DNA of 63,770 bases, from the NCBI GenBank assembly GCA_900544625.1, contig UQVR01000003.1, positions 1 to 63,770 on the forward strand, given 5' to 3'. A program made the position numbers and the translations under genes. Origin of the DNA: an uncultured Mycoplasmatota bacterium. GTDB taxonomy: Bacteria; Bacillota_I; Bacilli_A; RF39; UBA660. Each line of letters starts with the position of its first letter. Position 1 is the first letter of the stretch. The notes under the pieces were generated by a model, which was not told where the DNA came from, did not search any database, and worked only from the letters and a program-made list of their open reading frames with translations. This document shows positions 14,701-24,641 of the stretch, one piece after another.

Positions 14701-15672
14701 ATGAAAAAAATTATTGTTCTAATTATGGGGTTATTTCTTTTAACAGGATGTGGTAGTAAAAAAGATAAGGTTATTATTTATAGTTGTACAGAGGAAAATG
14801 TAACACAAGCGTTAAATCAAAAATTTAAAGAAGATTTAAAAGATGTAGATGTTGTGATTCAAAATATTTCAACTGGTAATTTGGCAGCTAAAATTAAAAC
14901 GGAAGGCTCAAAAATTGAAGCTGATATTGTTCTAGATTTAGAAACATCACATGCAGAAAATTTAAAGGATAATTTTGCAGATATATCATCATATGATACA
15001 AGTGTGTATACAGATGGAACTAATAACTCTGATAAATATTTACTATGGACTAAATATAGTATTGGATTGATAGTCGACAATAAATATTTAAAAGAACATA
15101 AATTAGATGTTCCGAAGACATATGAAGATTTATTAGATAAAAAATATAAAGGTTTAATTGCTATGCCAGATCCAAAAACTTCTGGTACTGGTTATGCATT
15201 TTTCTTAAATGCTGTAAATGAAATGGGAGAAGACAAAGCTGTTGAATATTTCACAAAATTGAAAAAGAATATTAGGGAATTTACAGCATCAGGTTCTGGA
15301 CCCTCAAATTTACTTAAACAAGGTGAAATTGCTATTGCAATGGGAATGGTAAGTCAAGGTGTAACTGCAATAAATGATGGTTATGATTTTTCAATTGTTG
15401 AATTAAAAACTGGTATGCCTTATAATACTACATCATTTGCAATTATAAAGGGTAAAGAACAAAATGAAAGTGTAAAAAAAGTATATAAATACTTAATAGA
15501 AAAAGGCATTAAATTTAATTCTGAAAACTTTTTTCCAGAAGGCATAATAAAAGATGAAATTTCAAACTTTAAAAATTATCCAACTATTAAAAAAGTCGCT
15601 AATATGAAAAATTATGATAATATTAAAGTTAAAGAAGAATTAACAAAATTGTGGGGAAAAGTTAATGGATAA
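14701..15672 (+). CDS. ABC importer substrate-binding lipoprotein (family 1, phosphonate/iron-like)
   Basis: A lipoprotein signal peptide ends in LLTGC (Cys 18), so the mature protein is lipid-anchored outside the membrane. The rest has the periplasmic-binding-protein pattern of the FbpA/PhnS-like group: YSCTEENVTQAL, STGNLAAKI, ADIVLDLE, PKTSGTGYAFFL and the ASGSGPSNLLKQGE hinge region. That group binds ferric iron, 2-aminoethylphosphonate or thiamine-like ligands. The ATPase gene starts eight bases before its stop. The downstream cytidylyltransferase suggests the imported compound is an amino-alcohol or phosphonate to be activated with CTP. An iron substrate is less likely in this setting but not excluded. 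Confidence 0.85.
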   Translation: MKKIIVLIMGLFLLTGCGSKKDKVIIYSCTEENVTQALNQKFKEDLKDVDVVIQNISTGNLAAKIKTEGSKIEADIVLDLETSHAENLKDNFADISSYDTSVYTDGTNNSDKYLLWTKYSIGLIVDNKYLKEHKLDVPKTYEDLLDKKYKGLIAMPDPKTSGTGYAFFLNAVNEMGEDKAVEYFTKLKKNIREFTASGSGPSNLLKQGEIAIAMGMVSQGVTAINDGYDFSIVELKTGMPYNTTSFAIIKGKEQNESVKKVYKYLIEKGIKFNSENFFPEGIIKDEISNFKNYPTIKKVANMKNYDNIKVKEELTKLWGKVNG

Positions 15673-16426
15673 TTTAAAAATTGAAAATTTAACAAAAATA
15701 TATGATGGGAAAACTGTTTTAAATAAAATTAGTTTTGAAGTAAAATCTGGAGAATTTTTATCAATACTTGGTCCGTCTGGATGCGGGAAAACTACTCTTT
15801 TAAAAATACTTATTGGAATTGAAAAAACAAACAGCGGAAGTATTTTTAAAGGTAAAGAAGACATAACAAAGGCTGATCCATCAAAAAGAGGAATGGGAAT
15901 AGTTTTTCAAAACTATTGCCTTTTTCCAAATATGACGGTTTTGCAAAATGTTATGTATGCTTTAAATATTAAAATAAAAAATAAAGATGAAGCAAGAAAA
16001 TTAAGCTTAGAAATGTTAGAATTAGTAAAAATGGAGGAACATAAAAATAAGTATCCGCATGAGTTATCTGGTGGGCAACAACAAAGAGTGGCAATTGCAA
16101 GAACACTTGTGTTAAAACCTGATATAATTTTATTTGATGAACCTATGTCTGCTTTAGATGCTGATAATAGATTAACATTAAGAAAAGAACTTAAAAATAT
16201 ACAGAGTAAATTTAAAACAACTATGATTTATATAACACACGATCAAGAAGAAGCTTTTTCTTTGTCTGATAGAGTTATGGTAATGAAAGATGGAAATATA
16301 GAACAAATTGATACACCAAATACAATATTTAATAAACCAGCCAATGAATATGTAAAAAAATTTGTTACCAATCATTTAATTGAAAAAGTAAGTTCAATTG
16401 AAAAATGTACAGGAATTGATTTATAA
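15665..16426 (+). CDS. ABC importer ATP-binding subunit
   Basis: Walker A is GPSGCGKTT (36-44), the signature LSGGQQQR lies at 134-141 and Walker B IILFDEP near 155. These are followed by the switch His in YITHD. At 253 aa it consists of the nucleotide-binding domain only and lacks the C-terminal TOBE region of the longer PotA/MalK-type ATPases. It overlaps the substrate-binding protein gene by eight bases, and its TAA shares a base with the ATG of the permease, so the three genes are translationally coupled. It powers import of the ligand bound by the lipoprotein. Confidence 0.93.
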   Translation: MDNLKIENLTKIYDGKTVLNKISFEVKSGEFLSILGPSGCGKTTLLKILIGIEKTNSGSIFKGKEDITKADPSKRGMGIVFQNYCLFPNMTVLQNVMYALNIKIKNKDEARKLSLEMLELVKMEEHKNKYPHELSGGQQQRVAIARTLVLKPDIILFDEPMSALDADNRLTLRKELKNIQSKFKTTMIYITHDQEEAFSLSDRVMVMKDGNIEQIDTPNTIFNKPANEYVKKFVTNHLIEKVSSIEKCTGIDL

Positions 16427-18006
16427 TGAAAAAGATTAGTAAAGTTAATGTATTTGTGTTTATTTTTCTATTATTTTTTGTTTTTTATCCATTGGTTCAA
16501 ATGTTAGTGCAAGTTGATTGGGCTGATTTCAATGAAATAACTAATTCTTTGGCTTTTAAAGAAGCTTTAAATAATTCATTAATTGTTACAAGTATATCAA
16601 CGCTTATATCAATAATACTTGCATATATTTTAGCGTTTACAATTAATAGAACTCCGATTAAACATAGAGCTGTTCTTCAAATGTTAATTACTGTACCAAT
16701 GTTAATTCCATCGATTTCACATGGTCTTGGTTTGATTAATTTATTTGGAAATAATGGTATAATTTCTAAAATGTTTGATTTTAATATTATAGGTCCAACA
16801 GGAATAATAATTGGTTCTGTCCTTTATTCTTTTCCAGTAGCATTTTTAATGTTTTGTGATGGTTTTAATTATGTTGATAATAATCTTTATAATACAGCAA
16901 AAGTGCTAGGTTTAAATAAATGGCAAACATTTAAAAAAGTTACTTTGTGTTATATGAAAAAACCTTTAATATCTGCAGTATTTGCAGTTTTCACGATGAT
17001 TTTTACAGATTATGGTGTACCTTTAGCAGTAGGTGGCAAATTTTTAACTTTGCCTGTTTATCTTTATAAAGAAGTAATAGGACTTTTGAATTTTTCAAGT
17101 GGAACTATAATTGGTTTATTTTTACTTATACCTGCTTTTATATCTTTTATGTTTGATTATCTTTCTAAAGATTTTTCTAATGGAAATTATAATAAAGAAT
17201 TTAATTTTGAGAATAATAAAAAAAGAGATATTATTTTAACAATTTTTGTTTATTTGATTATTGGAATAATATTTTTAATAATAGGTTCATTTATTTATTT
17301 TGCCTTTATTGACAATCCTAGACTTAATCCAGTTTTTTCTTTAAAACATTTTGAATATGTACTTAATAATAATATATTAAAATTTATAATAAATTCATTA
17401 TTAATATCAATATTTACAGCTATAATTGGTACAATAATAACTTATTTTACAGCTTATTCCACTGCAAGAATTAATAATAAAATATCTAAAATTATTCATC
17501 TATTAGCTATTTCATCTTTGGCTATTCCTGGCATTGTCTTAGGTTTATCATATACCATAAGTTTTAGTGGAACATTCATTTATAATACATTTATTATTTT
17601 AATAATTGTTAATATTATCCATTTTATGGCAAGCCCATATTTAATGGCTTATAATGCATTAAAAAAAGTAGATTCAAATTATGAAGTTGTAGCAAAAACA
17701 TATAATATTAGTTCTTTTAAAATAATTAAAGATGTAATAATACCTTGTACAAAGAAAACTATTCGTGAAATGATTTGTTATTTCTTTGTTAACTCAATGA
17801 TAACAATATCTGCTGTAGCATTTTTATTTAATACGAGAACTATGCCGCTTTCCCTTTTAATTAATACATATGAAGGTAATATGTTATTAGGAGAAGCTGC
17901 AATTATATCAATAATTATACTTTTCTTTAACATAATTGCTAAAAGTGTGGTATACTTAATAAATAGAAAAGAGAATAGGAGTAGTAAAAATGCAATTAAC
18001 AATTAA
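16426..18006 (+). CDS. ABC importer permease, two fused transmembrane halves
   Basis: The 526 aa protein has about twelve hydrophobic segments in two homologous halves. Each carries a coupling-helix motif: NTAKVLGLNKWQTFKKVTL in the first and a diverged VVAKTYNISSFKIIKDVIIP in the second. This fused architecture is typical of FbpB-like iron and 2-aminoethylphosphonate transporters. It overlaps the ATPase gene by one base (TAATG) and the following HTH-cytidylyltransferase gene by 17 bases, which ties the transporter to the CTP-transferase step. Confidence 0.9.
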   Translation: MKKISKVNVFVFIFLLFFVFYPLVQMLVQVDWADFNEITNSLAFKEALNNSLIVTSISTLISIILAYILAFTINRTPIKHRAVLQMLITVPMLIPSISHGLGLINLFGNNGIISKMFDFNIIGPTGIIIGSVLYSFPVAFLMFCDGFNYVDNNLYNTAKVLGLNKWQTFKKVTLCYMKKPLISAVFAVFTMIFTDYGVPLAVGGKFLTLPVYLYKEVIGLLNFSSGTIIGLFLLIPAFISFMFDYLSKDFSNGNYNKEFNFENNKKRDIILTIFVYLIIGIIFLIIGSFIYFAFIDNPRLNPVFSLKHFEYVLNNNILKFIINSLLISIFTAIIGTIITYFTAYSTARINNKISKIIHLLAISSLAIPGIVLGLSYTISFSGTFIYNTFIILIIVNIIHFMASPYLMAYNALKKVDSNYEVVAKTYNISSFKIIKDVIIPCTKKTIREMICYFFVNSMITISAVAFLFNTRTMPLSLLINTYEGNMLLGEAAIISIIILFFNIIAKSVVYLINRKENRSSKNAINN

Positions 18007-18883
18007 TCAATTTGAAGTATTAACAACAATTGAAGAAAATGAAAAAAAATTATCTCAGAGGGATATAGCTAAAGAAACTAAGTTGTCACTTGGTACAATT
18101 AATAAAGTTATTTCAGAACTATTAGAAAATAAATTAATTGATAAAGAGAATGCTATTACTCAGAATGGTTTAAAAGTTTTAGAACCATATAGAGTTAAAA
18201 GAGCTATCTTTTTGGCTGCTGGATTTGGTTCTAGACTTGTTCCAATTACATTAAATACCCCTAAACCATTGGTTTTAGTTAATGGAAAAAGAATAATTGA
18301 AACTTTATTAGATGCTGTAGTTAAAGCGGAAATAGAGGAAATTTATATTGTTACAGGATACTTATCAGAACAATTTGAAATTTTAAAGAAAAAATATCCT
18401 CAAATAAAATTTGTTGAAAATAATATGTATAATGAAGCAAATAACATTTCATCTGCGTATTTAGTTAGAAATTTAATAAAAAATGCATATGTTTTAGAAT
18501 CTGACTTATATCTTTATAATCCAAAATTAATAAGAAAATATGAATATCACAGTAATTTTTTAGGATATTATGTTGATAGAAGTGATGATTGGTGTATTGA
18601 AGTTAAAAATGGAATAATAACAAAAGAGAAAGTTGGGGGAATAAATTGCTATCAAATGGTTGGTATTTCTTATTATGATGAAAATGACGGTGTAAATATA
18701 AAAAAGGATATGGAAGAAGTTTTCAAGTCTCCAGGAGGAAAAGAAAAATACTGGGAACAAGTTATTCTTGATATTTGTAAGAAAAATTACAATATATACT
18801 TAAGAGAATGCCAAAAAGAAGACATAATAGAAATTGATACATTTAATGAATTAAAAGCTATTGATAAAACTTATGATGTTTAA
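17990..18883 (+). CDS. winged-helix / cytidylyltransferase fusion (LicC- or PntC-like)
   Basis: Residues 1-65 form a MarR-like winged helix (SQRDIAKETKLSLGTINKVI with a wing). From about 69 there is a nucleotidyltransferase domain: IFLAAGFGSRLVPIT, TPKPLVLVNGK, EEIYIVTGYLSEQF, LESDLYLYNP and, near the end, IIEIDTFNELK. The order matches phosphocholine cytidylyltransferase LicC, and also CTP:2-aminoethylphosphonate enzymes. It probably makes CDP-choline or a CDP-phosphonate from the imported substrate for decorating a surface glycan. The attached DNA-binding domain suggests self-regulation, perhaps through the inverted repeat at 14649-14686. AGGAG supports ATG 17990 inside the permease gene. 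Substrate identity is inferred, not shown. Confidence 0.85.
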   Translation: MQLTINQFEVLTTIEENEKKLSQRDIAKETKLSLGTINKVISELLENKLIDKENAITQNGLKVLEPYRVKRAIFLAAGFGSRLVPITLNTPKPLVLVNGKRIIETLLDAVVKAEIEEIYIVTGYLSEQFEILKKKYPQIKFVENNMYNEANNISSAYLVRNLIKNAYVLESDLYLYNPKLIRKYEYHSNFLGYYVDRSDDWCIEVKNGIITKEKVGGINCYQMVGISYYDENDGVNIKKDMEEVFKSPGGKEKYWEQVILDICKKNYNIYLRECQKEDIIEIDTFNELKAIDKTYDV

Positions 18884-18894
18884 GGGAGTATTAT

Positions 18895-20352
18895 ATGAAA
18901 AATTCATTATTTAAAAATTCAATGTTTAAAGCTTTATTATCAATTTGTAATATAATTATTCCACTAATTATTGGACCATATGTTACACATTTGCTAAATG
19001 TTGATTTATATGGTTCTTTCAATAGGGTAATATCAGAACTAAATGTTTTTATTGTTATTGGCAGTTTTGGAGTTTATAATTATGGAATTAAAGAGATAAG
19101 TAAAATAAGAAATGATAAAGCAAAAGTAAATGATATGTTTACAAATTTATTTGTAATTTCTTTGATTACTAATTTAATTGTTTGCATAATATATTTATTT
19201 TATGCTTTTTTTACTTCTAGTGGAATTGTTTTGATAATTTATTTAACTTCTTCAGTTCAATTTTTAGCTAATATTTTTTACATGGAATTTGTTAATGAAG
19301 CTTTAGAAAATTACAAATTTATTACAGAAAAAACCTTAATAGTTAGAATTATATATTTATTATGCATTTTTCTTTTTGTAAAAAATGAAAATGATATAAT
19401 ACTGTATTCAATTATATATTCTGGTGTAGTTTTTGTTAACAACATAATTAGTTATTTATATATTAAAAAACATATAAAATTTAATTTTAAAAATTTAAAT
19501 TTGAAGAGATATTTGAAACCATTGTTAATGATTTTTCTTATCGGATCGGTTGAGATTTTATATTTCCAATTAGATAAGGTAATGTTAGGAAAATTAGTTA
19601 GTGATGTATCTGTGTCTATTTATCAAATTCCTTACATGATTATGTCAATGATAATAACTATACCAACGGCTGTAGTGTCAGTGTCGATTCCAAGATTATC
19701 AAATATACTGGCTGAAAAAGGAAAAAAAGAATATGAAGATAAACTTAGTTCTGTTTTTTCTTATTTTATGATTTTAATATTACCTGTATGTTTTGGCGTT
19801 TTTGCTCTTTCTGACGAAATAATTTATTTATATGCTGGTCAAAAATATTTAGAATCAGCTGCTTTGTTAAAAGTGTTTTCTATTACTAGAATATTTATTG
19901 GTTTTGAAGCTTTTATGACGTTGCTAATAATATATATTAATAATAAAGAAAAAAATCTTCTTCAAATATTCTCTTTAGTTGGTTTTTTAAATCTTATTGT
20001 TAATATAGTTCTTTTTAAAATAAATTTATTTAATCCATTAAATGCAGCTCTAAGTACCGGAATATTATATGTTCTTTTAGTTTGTTTAGAGTTTTGGTAC
20101 ATAAGAAAGAAAGTAAATGTAGATGTAAAAATATTTAAGAAAAACAATTTTTTATACCTTTTACTTTCGTTAAGTTTTGTATTAGTTAGTTATTTTACTC
20201 ATTACATATTTGATAACATGTATATTGTTATTTTATCAACTATGTGTTTATGCATTTTAATTTATGTATTTGGACTTTTAATAAGCAAAGATCAAATAAC
20301 TTTAAATACAATAAACAATTTTTTATTAAAGTTTAAAAGGAGAAAATTATGA
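18895..20352 (+). CDS. polysaccharide flippase (Wzx/MATE-like)
   Basis: The 485 aa protein has 12-14 hydrophobic segments. The N-terminus has the flippase pattern: LLSICNIIIPLIIGPYVTH and SFNRVISELNVFIVIGSFG, and later DKVMLGKLVSDVSVSIYQ and SVSIPRLSNILAE. Such proteins move lipid-linked repeat units across the membrane. GGGAG precedes ATG 18895, and the gene overlaps the following sulfatase-fold gene by four bases. Together with the Wzy-like polymerase at 22165 it indicates Wzx/Wzy-type assembly of the polymer started by the tagO-like enzyme. Confidence 0.9.
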   Translation: MKNSLFKNSMFKALLSICNIIIPLIIGPYVTHLLNVDLYGSFNRVISELNVFIVIGSFGVYNYGIKEISKIRNDKAKVNDMFTNLFVISLITNLIVCIIYLFYAFFTSSGIVLIIYLTSSVQFLANIFYMEFVNEALENYKFITEKTLIVRIIYLLCIFLFVKNENDIILYSIIYSGVVFVNNIISYLYIKKHIKFNFKNLNLKRYLKPLLMIFLIGSVEILYFQLDKVMLGKLVSDVSVSIYQIPYMIMSMIITIPTAVVSVSIPRLSNILAEKGKKEYEDKLSSVFSYFMILILPVCFGVFALSDEIIYLYAGQKYLESAALLKVFSITRIFIGFEAFMTLLIIYINNKEKNLLQIFSLVGFLNLIVNIVLFKINLFNPLNAALSTGILYVLLVCLEFWYIRKKVNVDVKIFKKNNFLYLLLSLSFVLVSYFTHYIFDNMYIVILSTMCLCILIYVFGLLISKDQITLNTINNFLLKFKRRKL

Positions 20353-22112
20353 AAAAAAACGTTATAATGATTGTTTTGGATTCTGTAACATATGAAAATA
20401 CTTTATCGAATGTTGGAAAGGCTTGTCCAATGCCATTTTTACATTCATTAATGAAAAAAGGAATTAATGCTACAAAAGTGTATTCTGAAGCCCCTTATAC
20501 TGAAGCTGCTTTAGTTTCACTTTTATGTGGTGATAATACATTAGATAAAACAGGACATATGAAAAGAAATTTAAATCATAAGACTCTTTTAGAAACTTTT
20601 GAAGATAATGGTTATGAAATATTCTCTAATGCTTATCAGCCAGCAATTTATCCTAGTGGACAAATGCATGAATTCAAAAATAGATTTTATAATTTTCCTT
20701 TTTTATTTTCTCAAGAGTGGGATTATAGGCTTAAATATTTTAGTGAAATAAAAGATTTAAGTAATGATGAATTAAATTTAGTAGTGGATATTTTAAATGA
20801 TAATTTTAAAGCGTGGCTTAAATATTTTAAAGATATTCAAATTAAATCAAAATCATTAGATTTAATATATGATACATTAGATTTGACTGATTTTGATAAT
20901 AGTTATAATATTTTGAAAAATGAATATAATAATTTTAAAAAAAATAAAAGTTCTTACGCAAAAAAAGTATTAGAATTAAAAAATGAACATATTTTAGCTA
21001 AAATTAAAAATTATGAAGAAATGAATAGAGTAAATAAAAGTTTTAAGAAAAATATGCAAAAAAAGTATATGAGGTTTTTAAAAAAAGTTTTATATAAAAA
21101 TTTTTGGCTAAATTTAAAAAACAATCGACTTTCATTTATAACAATAAAGAATTTTCTTAAAGCTAAGGAATATAAAAAAGTTATTAGATATTTTATAAAT
21201 TATTTAAATGCTTTGATAGATAAAGACCTTTTAGGAAGATTAAAACTTTATGATAGAGTTAAAATGGTTCCTAGTTTATATAAAATGCTTAATCACTTTT
21301 TAGATTGGCATGAAAATCGAAGTAATAATAAGCCATATTTTGCATACATCCATGCTGAAGATAATCATTTCCCTGAAACTTTTTTTACATATGATGAGGA
21401 AAATGAAAATCTGTTAAATCAAGAATTTGATGAAGCTAAAAAATATTTAGCAAGTATTAATGGAAAATATAAAGGTTCAATAGCTTATGATTTATCATTA
21501 AATTATGCTGATAATACATTGAAAAGATTTTTTGAAAAACTTGATAATAAAAAAATGTTAGATGATACAATTATTTTAATAACAGCTGATCATGGATTTT
21601 CGTATTATTATAACCCTATAAGGGAACAGTTTGTGACAAATTTTTATAATGAAACATATCATATTCCTTTGGCTATATATGATAAAGATTTAAAACATAA
21701 GTGTTTAGACAACTTTTTTATGTCAAAGGATATTTTTCCAACTCTTTTGGATTTAGTTGGTCTTAAAGTATCTAGTGATATAGATTCTAAATCATTGTTA
21801 AAATTTGATGGAAGAGATTATGCTTTGATTGAATATATGGGCGGAGGATGTCCAGATTATTATCGAAGAAATTTGCTTATAGGTTTGAGAAATAAAAAAG
21901 TAAGTTTTGTTCTTTCAATTCCATTAGATAATTTTTCAAAATACAAATTTATGACTTTCTTTGATTTAGAAAAAGATCCTATGGAAAAAAATAATTTAAT
22001 CTATTCAAAAATTGATATAAATTCGATACAAAATGAATTAAAAATAATAGAAAAAAGATTTGAAAATATAAAAAAAGAAATAGAAATTAAATATTCTGGT
22101 AGTTTTTATTAA
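20349..22112 (+). CDS. sulfatase/alkaline-phosphatase-fold enzyme without membrane segments
   Basis: The metal-binding start NVIMIVLDSVTYEN (4-17), a nucleophile region PYTEAALVSLLCG (about 50-62) and LITADHGFSY near 410 mark the alkaline phosphatase/sulfatase superfamily, as in phosphoethanolamine and phosphoglycerol transferases. Unlike those enzymes, this 587 aa protein has no signal peptide or transmembrane helix, so it should act in the cytoplasm. A Lys-rich helical insert (about 150-300) separates the two halves of the active site. Its place after a cytidylyltransferase and a flippase suggests it attaches or trims a phospho- or phosphono-group on the glycan precursor. Hydrolysis of an unrelated ester is the main alternative. 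Confidence 0.82.
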   Translation: MKKNVIMIVLDSVTYENTLSNVGKACPMPFLHSLMKKGINATKVYSEAPYTEAALVSLLCGDNTLDKTGHMKRNLNHKTLLETFEDNGYEIFSNAYQPAIYPSGQMHEFKNRFYNFPFLFSQEWDYRLKYFSEIKDLSNDELNLVVDILNDNFKAWLKYFKDIQIKSKSLDLIYDTLDLTDFDNSYNILKNEYNNFKKNKSSYAKKVLELKNEHILAKIKNYEEMNRVNKSFKKNMQKKYMRFLKKVLYKNFWLNLKNNRLSFITIKNFLKAKEYKKVIRYFINYLNALIDKDLLGRLKLYDRVKMVPSLYKMLNHFLDWHENRSNNKPYFAYIHAEDNHFPETFFTYDEENENLLNQEFDEAKKYLASINGKYKGSIAYDLSLNYADNTLKRFFEKLDNKKMLDDTIILITADHGFSYYYNPIREQFVTNFYNETYHIPLAIYDKDLKHKCLDNFFMSKDIFPTLLDLVGLKVSSDIDSKSLLKFDGRDYALIEYMGGGCPDYYRRNLLIGLRNKKVSFVLSIPLDNFSKYKFMTFFDLEKDPMEKNNLIYSKIDINSIQNELKIIEKRFENIKKEIEIKYSGSFY

Positions 22113-22164
22113 AATTATATGATAAAATGAATTAGTGGGGAAAATTTGATGTGAGGTATGTACA

Positions 22165-23568
22165 ATGAAAATTAGTAAATATTTAAATGAAAAAAATGTA
22201 AATAATCTTATAAATATAGTGATTATTTTTTTGGTATGCTTTATTCCATTTAGGGAATATATATCATATTATACAATATCTTATATCAAATTTCTTCCTG
22301 ATATAATTATATTTGTTACTTTTGTTTTTTTATTATTATTTAAAAAAATCAAAATTAGATTTTCAGCATCTGATATTATCATTTTATTGTTTGCTTTAGT
22401 GACTTTTATTACTAATATATGTCTCAATCAAAGAGGAATTTTACCATTCTTGTTAGAATTAAGAAGTCTGTTTTTATATTATGTGCTTTATTACATTTTA
22501 AGAAATACAAAGATTGAAATTAATTGGAATTTATTTTCCAAAGTATTAAGTTTGGTTATTTTTATTGTTTCTATATTTTCTATAGTGGAAAAAATTTTTA
22601 ATAAAGATTTTTTGTTTCCTAATGCATGGGCAAGTTCTATTGTATATAAAGATAATTTTGCTAGAGTTTATTCTGTATTTAATAATCCAAATACTTATGC
22701 AACATTCATTGTTTTATCGTTTTTTTTACTAAATTATTTAGAATATTATAAAGATGTAAAATGTTATAAATTCATTTATGTTTTGTTGTTAATTAATTTA
22801 TGGCTAAGTGCATCACGTAGTTCTATGATTATTTTGGCTATGTACATTTTAGTATATTTGATTTTGCTTATAAAAAATAGAAATAAAAGTAAGCTGTTAG
22901 GTTTGCTAATAATTGTACTTATATCTTCAATTTGTATTTTTGGAATTAGTAAAATGTCAAATAATTATTATTTTGCAACTGTTGTTGATAAAAAACCTGC
23001 TGGAGTTATTGATGTAATTATCAATGCAAATGGACACAGACATAATAATCCATTAAATCCTAATTCAAACAAATATAATTCAGATATCATTGATGATATT
23101 GCTAAAAGAGAAAGTGGCGGGTTAATAAATAGAATTCTTAGTTTATTTAAAGGAAACATATATGATTTGAGTACTAAAGACGGAAGAATATATAAAATAA
23201 TGGTTGGTATAAAAGTGTTTAAAGATTACCCTGTAATTGGAAGTGGTTTTGGTACTTTTGGTGATAGTGCCAGCCTAATAATAAATCCTATTGATTTTTA
23301 TGAAAAGTATGATTTAGAAGATAATTTTTATTCTGATAATCAATATTTAACAATAATTGTTGAATGTGGAATTTTAGGTACAGTTTTAATGGCAGCATTT
23401 GTTATTTCTTTAATTATAAAATATAGAAAGAATATTTTGAAGTTAACAGTAGTTTTTTGTATTATGATTTTATGTTTATTTTATAATACTCTCGAAGTAC
23501 AAATAGCTATGTTTATGTTTTACTTATTTTTGTGTTTACCCGAAAAGGAGAATGTCAATGAAAAGTAA
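22165..23568 (+). CDS. O-antigen polymerase/ligase-like membrane protein (Wzy/WaaL family)
   Basis: The 467 aa protein has 10-12 hydrophobic segments and one large extracellular loop (about 270-375). The loop leads into KVFKDYPVIGSGFGTFGD, the characteristic region of the Wzy_C superfamily. LWLSASRSSMIIL in the middle, with its Arg, is also typical. It would polymerise or ligate lipid-linked units delivered by the flippase. The start ATG 22165 has GTGAGGT upstream. Polymerase and ligase cannot be told apart by sequence alone; the Wzx and TagA neighbours favour polymerase. Confidence 0.85.
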   Translation: MKISKYLNEKNVNNLINIVIIFLVCFIPFREYISYYTISYIKFLPDIIIFVTFVFLLLFKKIKIRFSASDIIILLFALVTFITNICLNQRGILPFLLELRSLFLYYVLYYILRNTKIEINWNLFSKVLSLVIFIVSIFSIVEKIFNKDFLFPNAWASSIVYKDNFARVYSVFNNPNTYATFIVLSFFLLNYLEYYKDVKCYKFIYVLLLINLWLSASRSSMIILAMYILVYLILLIKNRNKSKLLGLLIIVLISSICIFGISKMSNNYYFATVVDKKPAGVIDVIINANGHRHNNPLNPNSNKYNSDIIDDIAKRESGGLINRILSLFKGNIYDLSTKDGRIYKIMVGIKVFKDYPVIGSGFGTFGDSASLIINPIDFYEKYDLEDNFYSDNQYLTIIVECGILGTVLMAAFVISLIIKYRKNILKLTVVFCIMILCLFYNTLEVQIAMFMFYLFLCLPEKENVNEK

Positions 23569-24631
23569 AGCAAGAATATTAAATTATGATTTGTTAAGAA
23601 TTGTAGCAATGATAGGCGTTGTACTTATTCATGTTAATGGTTTTTACCTCTATTCAGTTGATGTAAATAGTAAAAGATTTATCATTCTTAATGCTTTCAC
23701 GAGTTTAGTTAGATTTTCTGCTCCTGCTTTTATTATGATATCTGGTGCTTTTTTTCTAAACCCTAAGAAGGAATTAACAACTAAGAGAATATATCATAAA
23801 TACATATCTAGAGTTTTGATAGCTTTATTGGCAACCAATTTGATTTATATTTTATACTTTTATTTTATTGTGAATGGCTATAGAGGTTTTGAGTGGATAA
23901 AATTATTTTTAGTTAGAACCATTAATGGGGATCCTTCTGCTGAGCAATTATGGTATTTGTATGCTGCAATATGGCTATATATGTTAACTCCAATTTTGAG
24001 AAAAATAACTGCTAACTCATCAAAAAAAGAAATTGAATATTTTTTACTTATAGGATTTATTTTTACTGTTTTCTTTCCAACTTTAACAACGTTTTCATCT
24101 TTTCAAAATCTAAAATTTGTAAACTTTGTTCATAGTATGGGAGTAGATTTAAAAATTAATTATATATTGTATTTTTTTGCAGGATATTATATTGATACTT
24201 ATTGGAATGAAAAAATGAAAAAGTATAATAAATATGCTTATGTTTTATATGTTTTATCTATTTTGTATACTATTGTTGGTGGGACATACATATCGATAAA
24301 TAATAGAACTGCCACATTATCAAATGTTTATTATTATTTTTCTGTTAATGTTTTTATGTCAACTATTGCTATATTTATTATATTTAAGAGCTTAAAAATT
24401 AACGAAGATAACCATAAATTGGTTAGTGTAATAAATTATTTGTCGTCTCGTTCTTTTGGGGTTTATTTGATACACGTTTTGTTAATATCAATATTTTATA
24501 AATATGTTCCAAATATAAATGAGGTAGTATTAGTTCCACTTTTTACGCTGTTTGTGGTGTTTTTGAGTTTGATTTTAACTGAAATATTAGGGCTTATACC
24601 TTTTATTAGAAAAAAAATATTTATGTATTAA
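23558..24631 (+). CDS. acyltransferase family 3 membrane protein
   Basis: NYDLLRIVAMIGVVLIHVNG at the start, with the conserved Arg and the active-site His in the first helix, and SAPAFIMISGAFFL, are hallmarks of acyltransferase 3. These polytopic enzymes acetylate or succinylate sugars of surface polymers. There are about ten membrane segments in 357 aa. AGGAG at 23546-23550 fits ATG 23558 rather than the ATG six bases earlier. The gene overlaps the 3' end of the polymerase gene by 11 bases. A second acylation system (AlgJ-like and MBOAT) lies in the same locus, so the polymer may be modified at two positions. Confidence 0.9.
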   Translation: MKSKARILNYDLLRIVAMIGVVLIHVNGFYLYSVDVNSKRFIILNAFTSLVRFSAPAFIMISGAFFLNPKKELTTKRIYHKYISRVLIALLATNLIYILYFYFIVNGYRGFEWIKLFLVRTINGDPSAEQLWYLYAAIWLYMLTPILRKITANSSKKEIEYFLLIGFIFTVFFPTLTTFSSFQNLKFVNFVHSMGVDLKINYILYFFAGYYIDTYWNEKMKKYNKYAYVLYVLSILYTIVGGTYISINNRTATLSNVYYYFSVNVFMSTIAIFIIFKSLKINEDNHKLVSVINYLSSRSFGVYLIHVLLISIFYKYVPNINEVVLVPLFTLFVVFLSLILTEILGLIPFIRKKIFMY

Positions 24632-24641
24632 AGGAGTAGAT

